A stretch of 64,000 nucleotides of DNA from CANKJK01 sp040081715 (GTDB lineage Bacteria > Acidobacteriota > Vicinamibacteria > Vicinamibacterales > UBA2999): positions 1 through 64,000 of the forward strand of contig JBEBFY010000012.1 in assembly GCA_040081715.1 (NCBI GenBank), read 5' to 3'. Positions 44,295 through 53,617 of the stretch are shown here, one piece after another; the first letter of the stretch is position 1; every line of letters begins with the position of its first letter. The translations under genes were made by a program, and so were the position numbers. The notes under the pieces were generated by a model. The model searched no databases, was not told the origin of the DNA, and was given only the letters and a program-made list of their open reading frames with translations.

Positions 44295-45295
44295 GCACGA
44301 GAATCGTTCGAGGTGCCGGCCTTGCCGGGTGTGCAGCGGTGATCATCCTCGGCCTGGCGGCGCCGAACGCGCAGGAAAAGCCCGCGCCGGGTCCGGAGTA
44401 TCCACTGGCGGCTTACGAGGAAGTCAAGCCGTTCGGGCCGGGTAAGCCTGGTGCCTTCGAGTGGGAACCGGCTGGCGTCGATGTCGACAGGAAGGGGAAC
44501 GTCGTGTTCCTGCGGCGGTCGAGCCCCGCGGTCTGGGTGCTCGACACCAACGGCAAGGTCATTCGTTCCTTCGGTAACGACCTGTTCGTCTGGGCGCACG
44601 GCATGCACGTCGATCCGCAGGGCAATATCTGGGCGACAGATTGCGCCATCGGGCCCAGCGCGAGTTCGCAGTCGCAGCTCCAGTTACCCGACGCCAAGGT
44701 AAAGGCGGCGGGCAAGGGGCACGTTGTCTATAAGTTCAGCCCGAAGGGGAAGATCCTTCTGACGCTTGGCAAAGCGGGTCAGCCCGGGTCAGGCACGGAT
44801 CAGTTTGAGTGCCCGGCGGATGTCATCACCGCGAAGGACGGCAGCATTTTCGTGTCTGACGGTCACGAAGGCGACCATCCGAATGGGCGCGTGCACAAGT
44901 TCACCAAGGACGGGAAGCTCATCAAGATTTTCGGCAAGAAGGGCAGCGGCCCTGGTGAGTTCGCATCGCCCCACACGATGGCCTGGGATTCAAAGGGGCG
45001 CCTGTTCATCGGCGACCGATCCAACGGCCGCATTCAGATTTTCGATGCGGATGGCAACTTCCTCGATCAGACAAAGGAGTTCGGCGGGCCGGCGGGTATC
45101 GCCATCACTTCCGACGACACCATGGTCGTGTGCTGCGCCAGGAACACGGTGTACATCGGCAGCGCGAAGACGCTCAAGGTGTCCAGCGTGATCAAGGACG
45201 TGTGGGCCGAGGGCCTGGCCGTCGACGAGCAGAAGAACATCTACGTGGGTGAAGTGTTCCGTCACGTGTGGCGGAAGTTCACACCGAAAAAGTAG
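44291..45295 (+). CDS. exported NHL/6-bladed propeller protein
   Basis: This 334-residue protein has a signal peptide (about residues 8-28, APNAQ) and five or six NHL-type blades: GVDVDRKGNVVFLRR, GMHVDPQGNIWATDC, VITAKDGSIFVSDG, TMAWDSKGRLFIGD, GIAITSDDTMVVC and GLAVDEQKNIYVGE. GAGGAG precedes the ATG. The next gene (exported aldolase) starts 6 bases after its stop, so they are cotranscribed; this propeller may support a secreted complex. Substrate unknown. Confidence 0.88.
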   Translation: MSTRIVRGAGLAGCAAVIILGLAAPNAQEKPAPGPEYPLAAYEEVKPFGPGKPGAFEWEPAGVDVDRKGNVVFLRRSSPAVWVLDTNGKVIRSFGNDLFVWAHGMHVDPQGNIWATDCAIGPSASSQSQLQLPDAKVKAAGKGHVVYKFSPKGKILLTLGKAGQPGSGTDQFECPADVITAKDGSIFVSDGHEGDHPNGRVHKFTKDGKLIKIFGKKGSGPGEFASPHTMAWDSKGRLFIGDRSNGRIQIFDADGNFLDQTKEFGGPAGIAITSDDTMVVCCARNTVYIGSAKTLKVSSVIKDVWAEGLAVDEQKNIYVGEVFRHVWRKFTPKK

Positions 45296-45301
45296 CGCGG
45301 C

Positions 45302-46252
45302 ATGACACACACCATGAAGTCCCCGCGCGCACTTGTCGTGGGAGCCCTCGTCGCCCTCGTGGCGATGGGGCTCTCGACCCTGTCGGCCCAGCAGCAGCCC
45401 CGTGTGCATGTGAACCCGGTCGTCGCCAAGCTGGCCGCGGGCGGAACCGTGGTCGGCATCAGCACGGGCGATCTCTCGATGGAGAACGCCAGGTCTGTCG
45501 CCCAGGCTGATGCGGACTTTGTGCGCATCGACATGGAGCACACGCCGATGGACTTCACGGCGCTGCGCGACTTCATGATTGGGATGACCGACAAGCGGAC
45601 GGCGGTGCGGAAGGGCAACGCGCAGCCCGACGTGGCACCGTTCGCGCGGTTCGCACCGTACGGCCGTGACCAGGTGCAGTGGGTCTCGAAGCAGGCGCTG
45701 GACCTGGGCCTGATGGGCATCGCCTTCAACACCATCGAGAACGTCGCGCAGACGCTGACTGCGGTGGCGAGCATGCGGTATCCGCCGGCGCGCACCGACA
45801 AATTCAAGGAGCCGGCCGGCATCCGGGGCATCGGGAGCGAGTGGGCGTCCTGGCTCTGGGGGGTGGACAACTACCGCAGCCACGCCGACCTGTGGCCGCT
45901 CAACCCTGAGGGCGACCTGCTGGCCGTCATGATGATTGAGACGGTCGAGGGCATCAAGAACATCGACGCGATCGCGAAGGTGCCCGGTGTGGGTGTGCTG
46001 TGGGTGGCGGCGTCGTCGGATCTGGCGGCGTCGTACGGGCTGCCAGGCAACGCGCCAGAGCTGGAGGCGGCGCGTCAGACGATGCTCAAGGCCTGCATCG
46101 CGAACAAGGTGGTCTGCGGCATCAACCCGACCAACGCCGCGGACGCCGCGAAACGCGTCAAGGAAGGGTGGCGCTACATCGAGGTGGGACGCATCGGCGG
46201 TGTGGCGGCTGGTCCGGCCGCGATGATCGACGCCGTGAAAAAGGCGCAGTAA
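45302..46252 (+). CDS. exported HpcH/HpaI-family aldolase-like protein (copy 2)
   Basis: This 316-residue protein has a signal peptide (about residues 9-29, LSAQ) and an HpaI-type barrel. The His in DMEHTPMD, an Arg in APFARF, the Glu in VMMIETVEG and the Asp in SSDLAASYG are kept, but the usual GPSDLS is changed to AASSDLA and the phrase after QALDLG differs (IAFNTIEN in place of PHV-type), so metal or substrate use may differ. It resembles the exported copy at 4708 (both have QALD-G-MG and LWPLNPEGDLLA-like runs). Cotranscribed with the NHL propeller at 44291. Convergent with the GSCFA gene. Confidence 0.85.
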   Translation: MTHTMKSPRALVVGALVALVAMGLSTLSAQQQPRVHVNPVVAKLAAGGTVVGISTGDLSMENARSVAQADADFVRIDMEHTPMDFTALRDFMIGMTDKRTAVRKGNAQPDVAPFARFAPYGRDQVQWVSKQALDLGLMGIAFNTIENVAQTLTAVASMRYPPARTDKFKEPAGIRGIGSEWASWLWGVDNYRSHADLWPLNPEGDLLAVMMIETVEGIKNIDAIAKVPGVGVLWVAASSDLAASYGLPGNAPELEAARQTMLKACIANKVVCGINPTNAADAAKRVKEGWRYIEVGRIGGVAAGPAAMIDAVKKAQ

Positions 46253-46262
46253 AGAAGGCGCG

Positions 46263-47303
46263 CTAGTCGTCTGACTCGTCGGCAGTCTCTTCCGGCACGG
46301 TTGCCGCGCGGGCTCGAATGAGCGCGCGGGCCTGCGGCGTATAGAACGTCTCCATGAACTCGTCGATGATGATCGCGACGAGGCGGTGGTTGATCTTGCG
46401 CGCTTCCCCTTTCTGGCCGTACGCGGACCACGGGAGGTTTGCGCCCACCCACTTGACGATCTCGAACGACGGCCAGTAGTACACGCCCGCGAGCCGGTCG
46501 GACATCACCTGATCGAGCGCGACCCGCAGCACCGACTTCGAGACGCAGTCTGCGGTGAGACAGGAGATGTCTCGAAATGTCGCCATGAGTGGCACTGGCG
46601 AAAGCGTGAGGATGATGGGCGCCGTCGGGTTCAGCTCCCGCACGAGCGCGATGATCCGGCGGAGGTTGCCCGTGTTCTCCTCGACCGTCGTCAGGCGGGA
46701 GACGTGGCGGTTGGCGTCGAAGATCTCGTCGGGGATGCCGCGCCAGAACACGCCGCCCGTCTCGCGATCCTGCCACACCTCCGCCAGCCCGATCGTGAAC
46801 ACGAATGCGCCGACTCCGGAGAAGAACTCCACGTAATTCCGCCGCTTGGCCTCGGGCATCCACTGCCGGATCTCGCCCGTCGCCACCCGCTCGTAGCGGA
46901 ACCCCGCGCCTGTCTGCTGGCCCGTGGCGCACCACGAGAAGAAGTCCAGGATCGCGAACGTGTTGTTCAGCCCTGGCGGAATCCAGAACCGCGATGCGTT
47001 GACTCCCGCAAGGCTCAGCCGGCGCCGGAGTTCCCTGGCGAAGCAGGAGCCCAGCGTCACCACCGGGTGGGTCTGGTCGAGCATCGGCACCGTCGGCGCG
47101 TGGCCCGGCAGCACGTACTCACGAATCACGCGGGTCAGGTCCTGCTCGAAGAGCCCCTGGTCGAGCGGGTACACGTTTGTGGGCGGCAGATACCACGCGT
47201 TCTTTCCGCCGCCCTTCACCCAGGGGCGATCCGCAGAGCCGCGGGGCGCGGGCCCATCGAGTTGACCTGCCGGACGGTCGTCCGTTGCGTCGTTGCGATC
47301 CAT
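46263..47303 (-). CDS. GSCFA-family protein
   Basis: This 346-residue protein carries the family motif GSCFA at residues 85-89 (VVTLGSCFARELRRRL). The fold is related to SGNH hydrolases, and the Ser in GSC is the likely nucleophile. Members sit in capsule and surface-polysaccharide regions and may act on acyl groups; the activity is not proved. No signal peptide is seen. It opens a run of surface-polysaccharide genes and is followed upstream by the FkbM gene on the same strand. Confidence 0.88.
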   Translation of the reverse strand: MDRNDATDDRPAGQLDGPAPRGSADRPWVKGGGKNAWYLPPTNVYPLDQGLFEQDLTRVIREYVLPGHAPTVPMLDQTHPVVTLGSCFARELRRRLSLAGVNASRFWIPPGLNNTFAILDFFSWCATGQQTGAGFRYERVATGEIRQWMPEAKRRNYVEFFSGVGAFVFTIGLAEVWQDRETGGVFWRGIPDEIFDANRHVSRLTTVEENTGNLRRIIALVRELNPTAPIILTLSPVPLMATFRDISCLTADCVSKSVLRVALDQVMSDRLAGVYYWPSFEIVKWVGANLPWSAYGQKGEARKINHRLVAIIIDEFMETFYTPQARALIRARAATVPEETADESDD

Positions 47304-47367
47304 CGTGTGTCTCCCGGTGTGGCCGTCGCGGGACGCTGCCGGACGGGCCTCTCCACTCTAGCATCGG

Positions 47368-48201
47368 TCAGCGCGCTCCTGGCGGCGGCCCCTCCACCTG
47401 CGTGAAGAGCACGTCGGCGTAGCCGCGCATCAGGCAGCCGGAGACGAGGGCGTCCCGCGCGACGCTCGCCGAGGCGCCGCGGGACGACACCCAGTGCCCC
47501 GTGTAGCCGCGCTCCACCAGGAAGTCGACCACCATCTCGACGGACGCGCCCTGCACGCGCAGCGCGGCGTCGTCCAGCTCGACGAGCAGCGCGGGGTGGT
47601 ACAGGGCGATGCTCCGGGCGGCCCCGTGCAGCACCCGAAGCTCGGCGCCCTGCACGTCGATCTTGATGAGTGAGATCACGCCCGGCGTTCGCGTCTCGAC
47701 CAGGTCGTCGAGGGTGACGCCTGCGGTCGCCACCCCCTGGCCCGCGAGGACGTGCCCTCCGGGATGATGAGGGTCCACCGCGAGGGCCACCTCCCCGGCG
47801 CGCTCCACCGCCGCCGCCTGCACGGCCACGGTTGTCGAGTCGAGATGCCGGGCGCGAAGCATCCGCTGCAGCCGCTCGAAGTTCACCTGCTCCGGCTCGA
47901 TGGCGAGGACGCGTCCGCCGGGGCCGGTCCACCGGGCGAATCGCCGCGTGAAGAACCCCACGTTGGCCCCCACGTCCACGACCACGGTGCCGGGCTGGAC
48001 AAAGGCCCGCAGCGCGGCGACGTACGGCGCTTCCACGACGCGCTTGTAGAGGTCGTATGAGGCCTCGAACGCGGCGCACATTACGGCAGTTTTCATGATG
48101 CCGGATCGCTCGGCCGCGCCATACAGCCGGAGCAGCCACGCCTGAAGACCGCTTGCAGGCTGGCCTGGCGATGCCGGAGATGCCCTCACCATGCATGGCA
48201 C
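47368..48201 (-). CDS. FkbM-family methyltransferase
   Basis: This 277-residue SAM-dependent enzyme has motif I VVVDVGANVGFFTRRF (about residues 72-87), an acidic residue in LAIEPE, and the family phrase SLIKIDVQGAELRVL. FkbM-type enzymes O-methylate sugars or polyketides; here it sits between GSCFA and SASA-type genes, so a surface sugar is the likely target. The first ATG is used, but the later in-frame ATGs at residues 4 and 36 are possible starts; the N-terminal 35 residues are weakly conserved. Divergent from the SASA gene. Confidence 0.87.
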   Translation of the reverse strand: MPCMVRASPASPGQPASGLQAWLLRLYGAAERSGIMKTAVMCAAFEASYDLYKRVVEAPYVAALRAFVQPGTVVVDVGANVGFFTRRFARWTGPGGRVLAIEPEQVNFERLQRMLRARHLDSTTVAVQAAAVERAGEVALAVDPHHPGGHVLAGQGVATAGVTLDDLVETRTPGVISLIKIDVQGAELRVLHGAARSIALYHPALLVELDDAALRVQGASVEMVVDFLVERGYTGHWVSSRGASASVARDALVSGCLMRGYADVLFTQVEGPPPGAR

Positions 48202-48367
48202 GTTACCTCACGTGTGTGTCGGCGCGCACGGCGCGCCTGGTGCAGGCGTGTTCACGCTGGATTCACGGGGCACGGCGTGCCATCCTCGGCTCACGGACGA
48301 CACCGCGAATGACACGGACGACCTCGGCGAAGCAGGCGCGACGCACCGCTCGGATTGTTTGGTACTC

Positions 48368-49105
48368 GTGACCGGCACGCCGGAAGGCCTCGACTCATCC
48401 GCGGCCCACGTTCACCTGTACCTGCTGATGGGCCAGTCGAACATGGCCGGGCGGGGCGCGATCGAGGACGAGGACAGGACGCCCCACCTGTCCGTGTTCG
48501 TGCTCGAGGCGGACGGAACCTGTGTGCCGGCGATCGAGCCGATCACACGCGACCGGCCCGGCAAGCGGGGCGTGGGTCCCGGCCTGTCCTTCGGGAAAGC
48601 ACTGGCCGCAGGCCATCCCAAGGCGAGGATCGGCCTTGTGCCGTGCGCGGTGGGTGGGTCTCCGCTGGCGCGGTGGGAGAAGGGCGGAAACCTGTACGCT
48701 GTGGCGATCGACCGGGTGCGCGCGGCGATGACGCGGGGTACGCTCCGCGGCGTGCTCTGGCACCAGGGCGAGAGCGACAGCACGCCCGGGCTGGCTGGGA
48801 CCTACGGCTCGCGGCTCGACCGGATGATTGCCGATCTGCGCGCGGATCTCGGCTTGCCGAACCTGGCGTTCGTGGCCGGGGAGCTCGGCGAGTTCCTGTG
48901 GGCGGCAGGATCGCGGCACGGAGCGGCTGCCCGACTGGTGAACGCCGCGCTAGCTGAGCTTCCGCGGCGCGTGGCGCACACCGCATGCGTGACCTCGGCC
49001 GGTCTCCTGGACCGTGGCGATGCGATGCATTTCGACACGGCGTCGCAGCGCGAACTGGGTCGCCGGTTCGCGGCGGCGATGGTGCGCGTGCAGTCAGGTC
49101 AGTAG
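48368..49105 (+). CDS. SASA-type carbohydrate acetylesterase
   Basis: This 245-residue SGNH-fold esterase (sialic-acid O-acetylesterase-like, PF03629 group) has GQSNMAGRG with catalytic Ser24, LWHQGESD (block III-like), and DAMHFD with the catalytic Asp/His pair near the end. It would remove acetyl groups from sugars. I chose the GTG at 48368 because the domain begins within 15 residues of it; the frame is open back to 48191, which overlaps the divergent FkbM gene. No signal peptide. It overlaps the next gene tail to tail by 12 bases. Confidence 0.85.
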   Translation: MTGTPEGLDSSAAHVHLYLLMGQSNMAGRGAIEDEDRTPHLSVFVLEADGTCVPAIEPITRDRPGKRGVGPGLSFGKALAAGHPKARIGLVPCAVGGSPLARWEKGGNLYAVAIDRVRAAMTRGTLRGVLWHQGESDSTPGLAGTYGSRLDRMIADLRADLGLPNLAFVAGELGEFLWAAGSRHGAAARLVNAALAELPRRVAHTACVTSAGLLDRGDAMHFDTASQRELGRRFAAAMVRVQSGQ

Positions 49106-51190
49106 CGTCGGCACGCGGGTGCGCCCCGATGGGCGCGCGGCGGTGAACAGCAGCACCAGGGCGGCTGCGCCCATCGTGATCCACGACATCGCCGCCAGGG
49201 TGACCACCGCAGCTGGACGATAGCGCAGGGTCACGCGCGTGGCCCCCGCAGGAACCTGCACGCCGATGAGGCCGCCCAACCATGATTCCACGGCCTCGCC
49301 CGACGTGGTCCGCCAGTCCCGCCGGAACATTTCGCCCACCAGCAACCACCGAGGCTCCGGCGCGGCGGCAAACGCGATGTCGATGCCCGAGTCGCGCCGG
49401 GCGATCGTCGTGGCCGCCGGGGAGATCAGCGGAGCCAGCGCTGAGAAGTCACGGCAGAGCAGCCGGGTGTGCTCGCAACCGGCCGCCAGCGGCAACCTCG
49501 CCCCGCGCACCGCGGGTTGCACGAAGACGGCGCCGCGGGCGCCCGGGTTCTCGTACAGCACGAGTGCGAGGGTGCCCGTCTGCCGCTGATCGCGTGCGAC
49601 GAGCGACGGCGCGACCGGCTCGTCGGCGAGCGCCAGCACCCAGCGAATGCCGGTGACGTCCAGCAGCGTCGGATCGAGCGGCACGTTCGGCTGTCCCTTG
49701 ATGCGCATCGCAACATCGTTGGGGGCGACCGCGTCGATCGCGACGCCCTTGACGAAGCCGTCGACCACCGGGACGCCGCGATAGAACATCGAGTTGGGGC
49801 CCAGGCCGCCTGACTCCAGCTCGGCGTCGTAGATGCGGGCGTCCACCTCCGCGGAGTAGTAGAGGCGCCCCCCGGACGCCTGCGCGCGCTCGCGCAGCCA
49901 GGCGGCGAGCGGCCGATCACCCACGAACGTGGCGACCGGAGGATCGGCGCGCAGCCCTGTGTCGAGGTTGTCCGCGATGAAGGGCCACGCGGCCGTGCCG
50001 AGCACGGCCAGTTGCGCCGCCACGACCGCGCCGGCCAGCGCCCGAGGCCACGCGCCGCGCGCGGCGATCCAGTCCACGGCTAGGGCCGCACAGGGTGCGG
50101 CGAACAGGATCAGCGGGTCGCGGAACATGTGCAGCGCCGAGATGAGCCTGACGCTCCCAGCCGTTGACGAGTTCAGCAGGACCAGCGCGGTCGCGGCACC
50201 GCACACCAAGTCCAGCCGCCGCCGGATGAAGACCAGGTAGACGAGGGCGAGCGCGGCCGCCGGCCCGCCGAAGAAGAGCACTCGCGTGCCGCGGGACTGC
50301 GTGACCTCGAACCACGTGCGCGCGTGCGGGCCGAACGGCCGGGCGAAGACGTCCCACAGGCTGTCGAGGGTGGGCGTCTCCGGGTAGTTCGCGCGCGTGA
50401 GAATGCCGGGGGCGAGGCTGGTCTCGACCGACAGGTGGTGGATCGTGGGCGCGGCCACCACGCCCGCGATCACCGCGGCGAGCAGCCACCACGGCCAGTG
50501 GCGCGCGATGTTCCGGACGTGCGCCACGAGGAACGCGGCCATGGGAACCACGTACACAATGAGGTTGCCCTGGTGGCCGTTGGCGCCGATGACACCGGCG
50601 ACGAGGCCCGCGCCGCATGCCGCGCCGAGGCGCGTGCGGGCCGACTCGGCCTCGAGCAGCGCCAGCAGCGCCAGCAGCAGCAGCGGCGCCAGCGTGTAGA
50701 CCAGCCAGATCGTGGGCCAGAAGTCGGTGAGCGCGTAGTTCTGCGCCGGCGAGGCCAGGACATACGTGGCCACGGCCATGGCCGCGCTCAGCGGAGACGC
50801 GCCCACGCGCCGTGCCACCGCCCATCCGCCGAGCCCGGCCAGCAGCAGGTGCACGCTGTAGAACAGGGCCACCCAGGCAGGCACGGACAGCCGCAGAAGC
50901 AACGGCATCAGCGGATGCATCCACAGGCTCTGGCCGAACGGCTGCGGCACGCCCAGCCCGATGTCCGACGTCCAGAAGGCCATCGCCCCGTGCCCCAGCG
51001 CGCGCGCCGCCAACAGCGTGCTGGGAATCGCGTACCGGTATTCCTCCTCGTCCGGGTTCACGCCAACGAGGAACCCGAGCGCGAGCCAGGCCATCGCTAA
51101 TCCCACGATGAGGACCGACACGGCCTGCCAGCCTCGGCCCGCGAACACCCGAGGCGTCACGGCCGGCGTGCGGGTCGGCGACGGGATCAC
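49094..51190 (-). CDS. large multi-pass membrane protein, polysaccharide-linked
   Basis: This 698-residue protein has about twelve hydrophobic helices in the first 420 residues and a soluble region (about 430-660) with a final helix (TLAAMSWITMGAAALVLL). The layout is like YfhO/GT-C type membrane enzymes; the early acidic run NPDEEEYRYAIP could be a catalytic loop. I chose GTG 51190, which overlaps the stop of the GT2 gene (GTGA, 51190-51187), so the two are coupled. The longer open frame to 51439 lacks support. Confidence 0.78.
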   Translation of the reverse strand: MIPSPTRTPAVTPRVFAGRGWQAVSVLIVGLAMAWLALGFLVGVNPDEEEYRYAIPSTLLAARALGHGAMAFWTSDIGLGVPQPFGQSLWMHPLMPLLLRLSVPAWVALFYSVHLLLAGLGGWAVARRVGASPLSAAMAVATYVLASPAQNYALTDFWPTIWLVYTLAPLLLLALLALLEAESARTRLGAACGAGLVAGVIGANGHQGNLIVYVVPMAAFLVAHVRNIARHWPWWLLAAVIAGVVAAPTIHHLSVETSLAPGILTRANYPETPTLDSLWDVFARPFGPHARTWFEVTQSRGTRVLFFGGPAAALALVYLVFIRRRLDLVCGAATALVLLNSSTAGSVRLISALHMFRDPLILFAAPCAALAVDWIAARGAWPRALAGAVVAAQLAVLGTAAWPFIADNLDTGLRADPPVATFVGDRPLAAWLRERAQASGGRLYYSAEVDARIYDAELESGGLGPNSMFYRGVPVVDGFVKGVAIDAVAPNDVAMRIKGQPNVPLDPTLLDVTGIRWVLALADEPVAPSLVARDQRQTGTLALVLYENPGARGAVFVQPAVRGARLPLAAGCEHTRLLCRDFSALAPLISPAATTIARRDSGIDIAFAAAPEPRWLLVGEMFRRDWRTTSGEAVESWLGGLIGVQVPAGATRVTLRYRPAAVVTLAAMSWITMGAAALVLLFTAARPSGRTRVPTLLT

Positions 51191-52488
51191 AGGAACTTGA
51201 TCCGGCGGGCCGCGAAGACGGTCATCCGGAGCAGCAGCCATCCGTGCGTCCAGCGGCGGATGTTGGTGTCTCCGTACGTCCGCTCCTGATAGCGGATCGG
51301 CAGCTCCACGATCCGCATCGCCTGCCGTGATGCGCCGAAGAGCAGGTCGAAGTCGCCGAACGGGTCGAAGTCGCCGAAATAGAGCCGGTCGCGCGCGATC
51401 GCCTCGTACGCGCTGCGGCGCAGCACCTTCGTCCCGCACAGCGTGTCCTTGAGCGGCTGGCCCAGCAGGAAGGAGAAGGCGGCGGCGAAGAACTTGTTGC
51501 CCACCATGTTGGCGAAGCGCATCGCCCGCTGCTCCATCGGGTAGACGAGCCTACTGCCGTTGATGAGATCCCCGACGCCGCCGGTCAGCGCACGGTAGAA
51601 GCGCGGAAGTTCCTCGGGCGGCACGGTGAGGTCTGCGTCGAGGATCATCAGCACCTCGTGGCGCGCGGCGGCAAAGCCCGCCCGCACCGCGTCGCCCTTG
51701 CCGCGGCCAGTCTGTCGCAGGCAGACGATCCGCCGCTCCGGGTGCCGCGCCGCGGCGGCCTCGATCTCTTCCCACGTGCCGTCCGCCGAGTGTCCCTCCA
51801 CGAAGATCAGCTCGTCATCCGGGCCCATGGCCGGAGTGCGCATGATGGCCGATTCGATGTTTCCGCGCTCGTTGCGCGCGGGTATCACCACGGACACCGA
51901 CGGCCGATCGGCGGAGGCCACCAGCGTGGGCTCTGCGACGACGATGCGGACCATTGCGAACCAGCTGAAGGGGGGAATCGGCGCGAGCCAGCGGTTGACC
52001 AGGTCGCTCAGCACCGGCACGCGCACGGGGAGCAGCACGCGCGGGCTCTCCGACACGGCCTGCCATCCGGCCAGACGCAGCAGGTTCAGGACGTCGGACG
52101 GCGCCAGCCAGTTCCGCTCGGGGCCCTTCGTGCTGAGACCCAGCCGGCTCGCCAGGCGAAACAGCGGTTTCCACACGCTGCTGTAGTAGGTGATGACCAG
52201 GCGCGCCGACGGCGGGGACGCGCCGCGCAGGCGCTCGAGCAGGTCCTGGATGTTCCGCTCGTAGTGCAGGCAGCCGTTCAGGATGATGCGTTCCGGCTCG
52301 AGCGAGGCCAGCCGCGCCCACGACTCGTCCGGCGGCCCGTCGGCGTGGGGGTCGAAGAACGTGATGTCCCGCGGAGCGAGGTGGTCCCGTAGCAGAGGCG
52401 ACGCGGGCGACACTTCCACCACCCGTGCGCCGGGAGGGAGGAAGTACCGGATGTATCTGGCGAGGAGCGCGTAGAGGTAACGCTTCAT
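51187..52488 (-). CDS. methyltransferase-GT2 glycosyltransferase fusion
   Basis: The 433-residue protein joins two domains. The N-terminal 185 residues resemble a class I methyltransferase (VVEVSPASPLLRDHL, ILNGCLHYERNIQDLLERL, RLVITYYSSVWKPLF). The C-terminal part (about 198-433) is a GT2 transferase with PSVSVVIPARNERGNIESA, the DXD-like DADLTVP, and LCGTKVLRRSAYEAIARD. The methyltransferase part lacks a clear GxGxG, so it may be inactive. It is likely to use a lipid-linked sugar (dolichyl-phosphate-mannose-type GT2). Coupled to the membrane protein downstream by GTGA. Divergent from the fucose synthase gene. Confidence 0.85.
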   Translation of the reverse strand: MKRYLYALLARYIRYFLPPGARVVEVSPASPLLRDHLAPRDITFFDPHADGPPDESWARLASLEPERIILNGCLHYERNIQDLLERLRGASPPSARLVITYYSSVWKPLFRLASRLGLSTKGPERNWLAPSDVLNLLRLAGWQAVSESPRVLLPVRVPVLSDLVNRWLAPIPPFSWFAMVRIVVAEPTLVASADRPSVSVVIPARNERGNIESAIMRTPAMGPDDELIFVEGHSADGTWEEIEAAAARHPERRIVCLRQTGRGKGDAVRAGFAAARHEVLMILDADLTVPPEELPRFYRALTGGVGDLINGSRLVYPMEQRAMRFANMVGNKFFAAAFSFLLGQPLKDTLCGTKVLRRSAYEAIARDRLYFGDFDPFGDFDLLFGASRQAMRIVELPIRYQERTYGDTNIRRWTHGWLLLRMTVFAARRIKFL

Positions 52489-52598
52489 CAGCGAGGCCGC
52501 CCGAAGGAACGCCGCGAGAAGGTGAGCCTATCAGGTGCATGGCACGAGGTCGAGCCCGCGCTTCGCGAGGCGGCGCCGGCCGGATTAGAGTTGACGTG

Positions 52599-53564
52599 AT
52601 GGATCTGACGAGCCGCATCTACGTTGCCGGGCATCAGGGCTTGGTCGGGTCGGCCATCGTGCGTCGACTCGAGGGGGAGGGCTACCGGCACCTGCTGATG
52701 GCGACCCGCGCCGAGTTGGATCTGCGCAACCAGGCGGCGGTCACCGCCTGGCTGAACGACCAGCGGCCCGAATACGTGTTCCTCGTGGCCGGGACCGTCG
52801 GAGGCATCCTGGCCAACTCCACCCGGCCCGCCGAGTTCATCTACGACAACCTGATGATCCACGCCTCCGTGGTGCACGCCGCCCACCTGTTCGGCGTGAA
52901 GAAGCTCCTGTATCTGGGCAGCTCGTGCATCTACCCGCGCCACGCCCCGCAGCCGATGGGCGAAGACGCCCTGCTGACGGGCCCGCTCGAACCGACGAAC
53001 GAGCCGTACGCCGTGGCGAAGATCGCGGGCATCAAGCTCTGCGAAGCGTATCGCCGGCAGTACGGCAGCGACTTCATCTCGGCGATGCCCACCAACCTCT
53101 ACGGGCCCGGCGACAATTTCAGCCTCGAGAGCTCGCACGTGATTCCGGCGCTGATCCGCAAGTTCCACGAGGCGAAGATGGCAGGCCGCGCGGAGGTGAC
53201 GGTCTGGGGCAGCGGCAGTCCACGCCGGGAGTTCCTGCACGTGGACGACCTGGCCGACGGCTGTCTCTTCCTGATGCGGCGCTACAGCGACCTGGGCCAC
53301 ATCAACATCGGGACCGGCGAGGACCTCACGATTCGCGACCTGACCGCCGTGATCGCCGAGGCCGTGCATCCCGAGGCGCGCATCGTGTTCGACACCGCGA
53401 AGCCCGACGGTCCGCCGCGCAAGCAGCTCGACGTCTCCCGGCTCCGCCGGCTCGGCTGGCAGCCGAGCATCGGCCTCCGGGACGGCATCGCGTCCACCTA
53501 CCGCTGGTTCCTGGCGCATCTGCACGACATGCGCGGCAGGCCCGAGACCGCGCCGGCGTCCTGA
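52599..53564 (+). CDS. fcl: GDP-L-fucose synthase
   Basis: This 321-residue SDR-fold epimerase/reductase makes GDP-L-fucose from GDP-4-keto-6-deoxymannose with NADPH. It shows VAGHQGLVGSAIVRRL (NAD(P)-binding), catalytic Ser in GSSCIYPR, and YAVAKIAG with the Tyr/Lys pair, plus HVIPALIRKFHEAK, FLHVDDLADGCLFL and GTGEDLTIRDL, which are typical of the family. I chose the ATG at 52599; GTG 52596 is adjacent. No gmd (GDP-mannose dehydratase) gene is in this window, so its partner lies elsewhere. Divergent from the MT-GT2 gene. Confidence 0.95.
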   Translation: MDLTSRIYVAGHQGLVGSAIVRRLEGEGYRHLLMATRAELDLRNQAAVTAWLNDQRPEYVFLVAGTVGGILANSTRPAEFIYDNLMIHASVVHAAHLFGVKKLLYLGSSCIYPRHAPQPMGEDALLTGPLEPTNEPYAVAKIAGIKLCEAYRRQYGSDFISAMPTNLYGPGDNFSLESSHVIPALIRKFHEAKMAGRAEVTVWGSGSPRREFLHVDDLADGCLFLMRRYSDLGHINIGTGEDLTIRDLTAVIAEAVHPEARIVFDTAKPDGPPRKQLDVSRLRRLGWQPSIGLRDGIASTYRWFLAHLHDMRGRPETAPAS

Positions 53565-53617
53565 CCGCCGATCGGGACGCTCCTGCTCCTCCACGCTGTC
53601 GTCTGCGCCCGCCGCTC

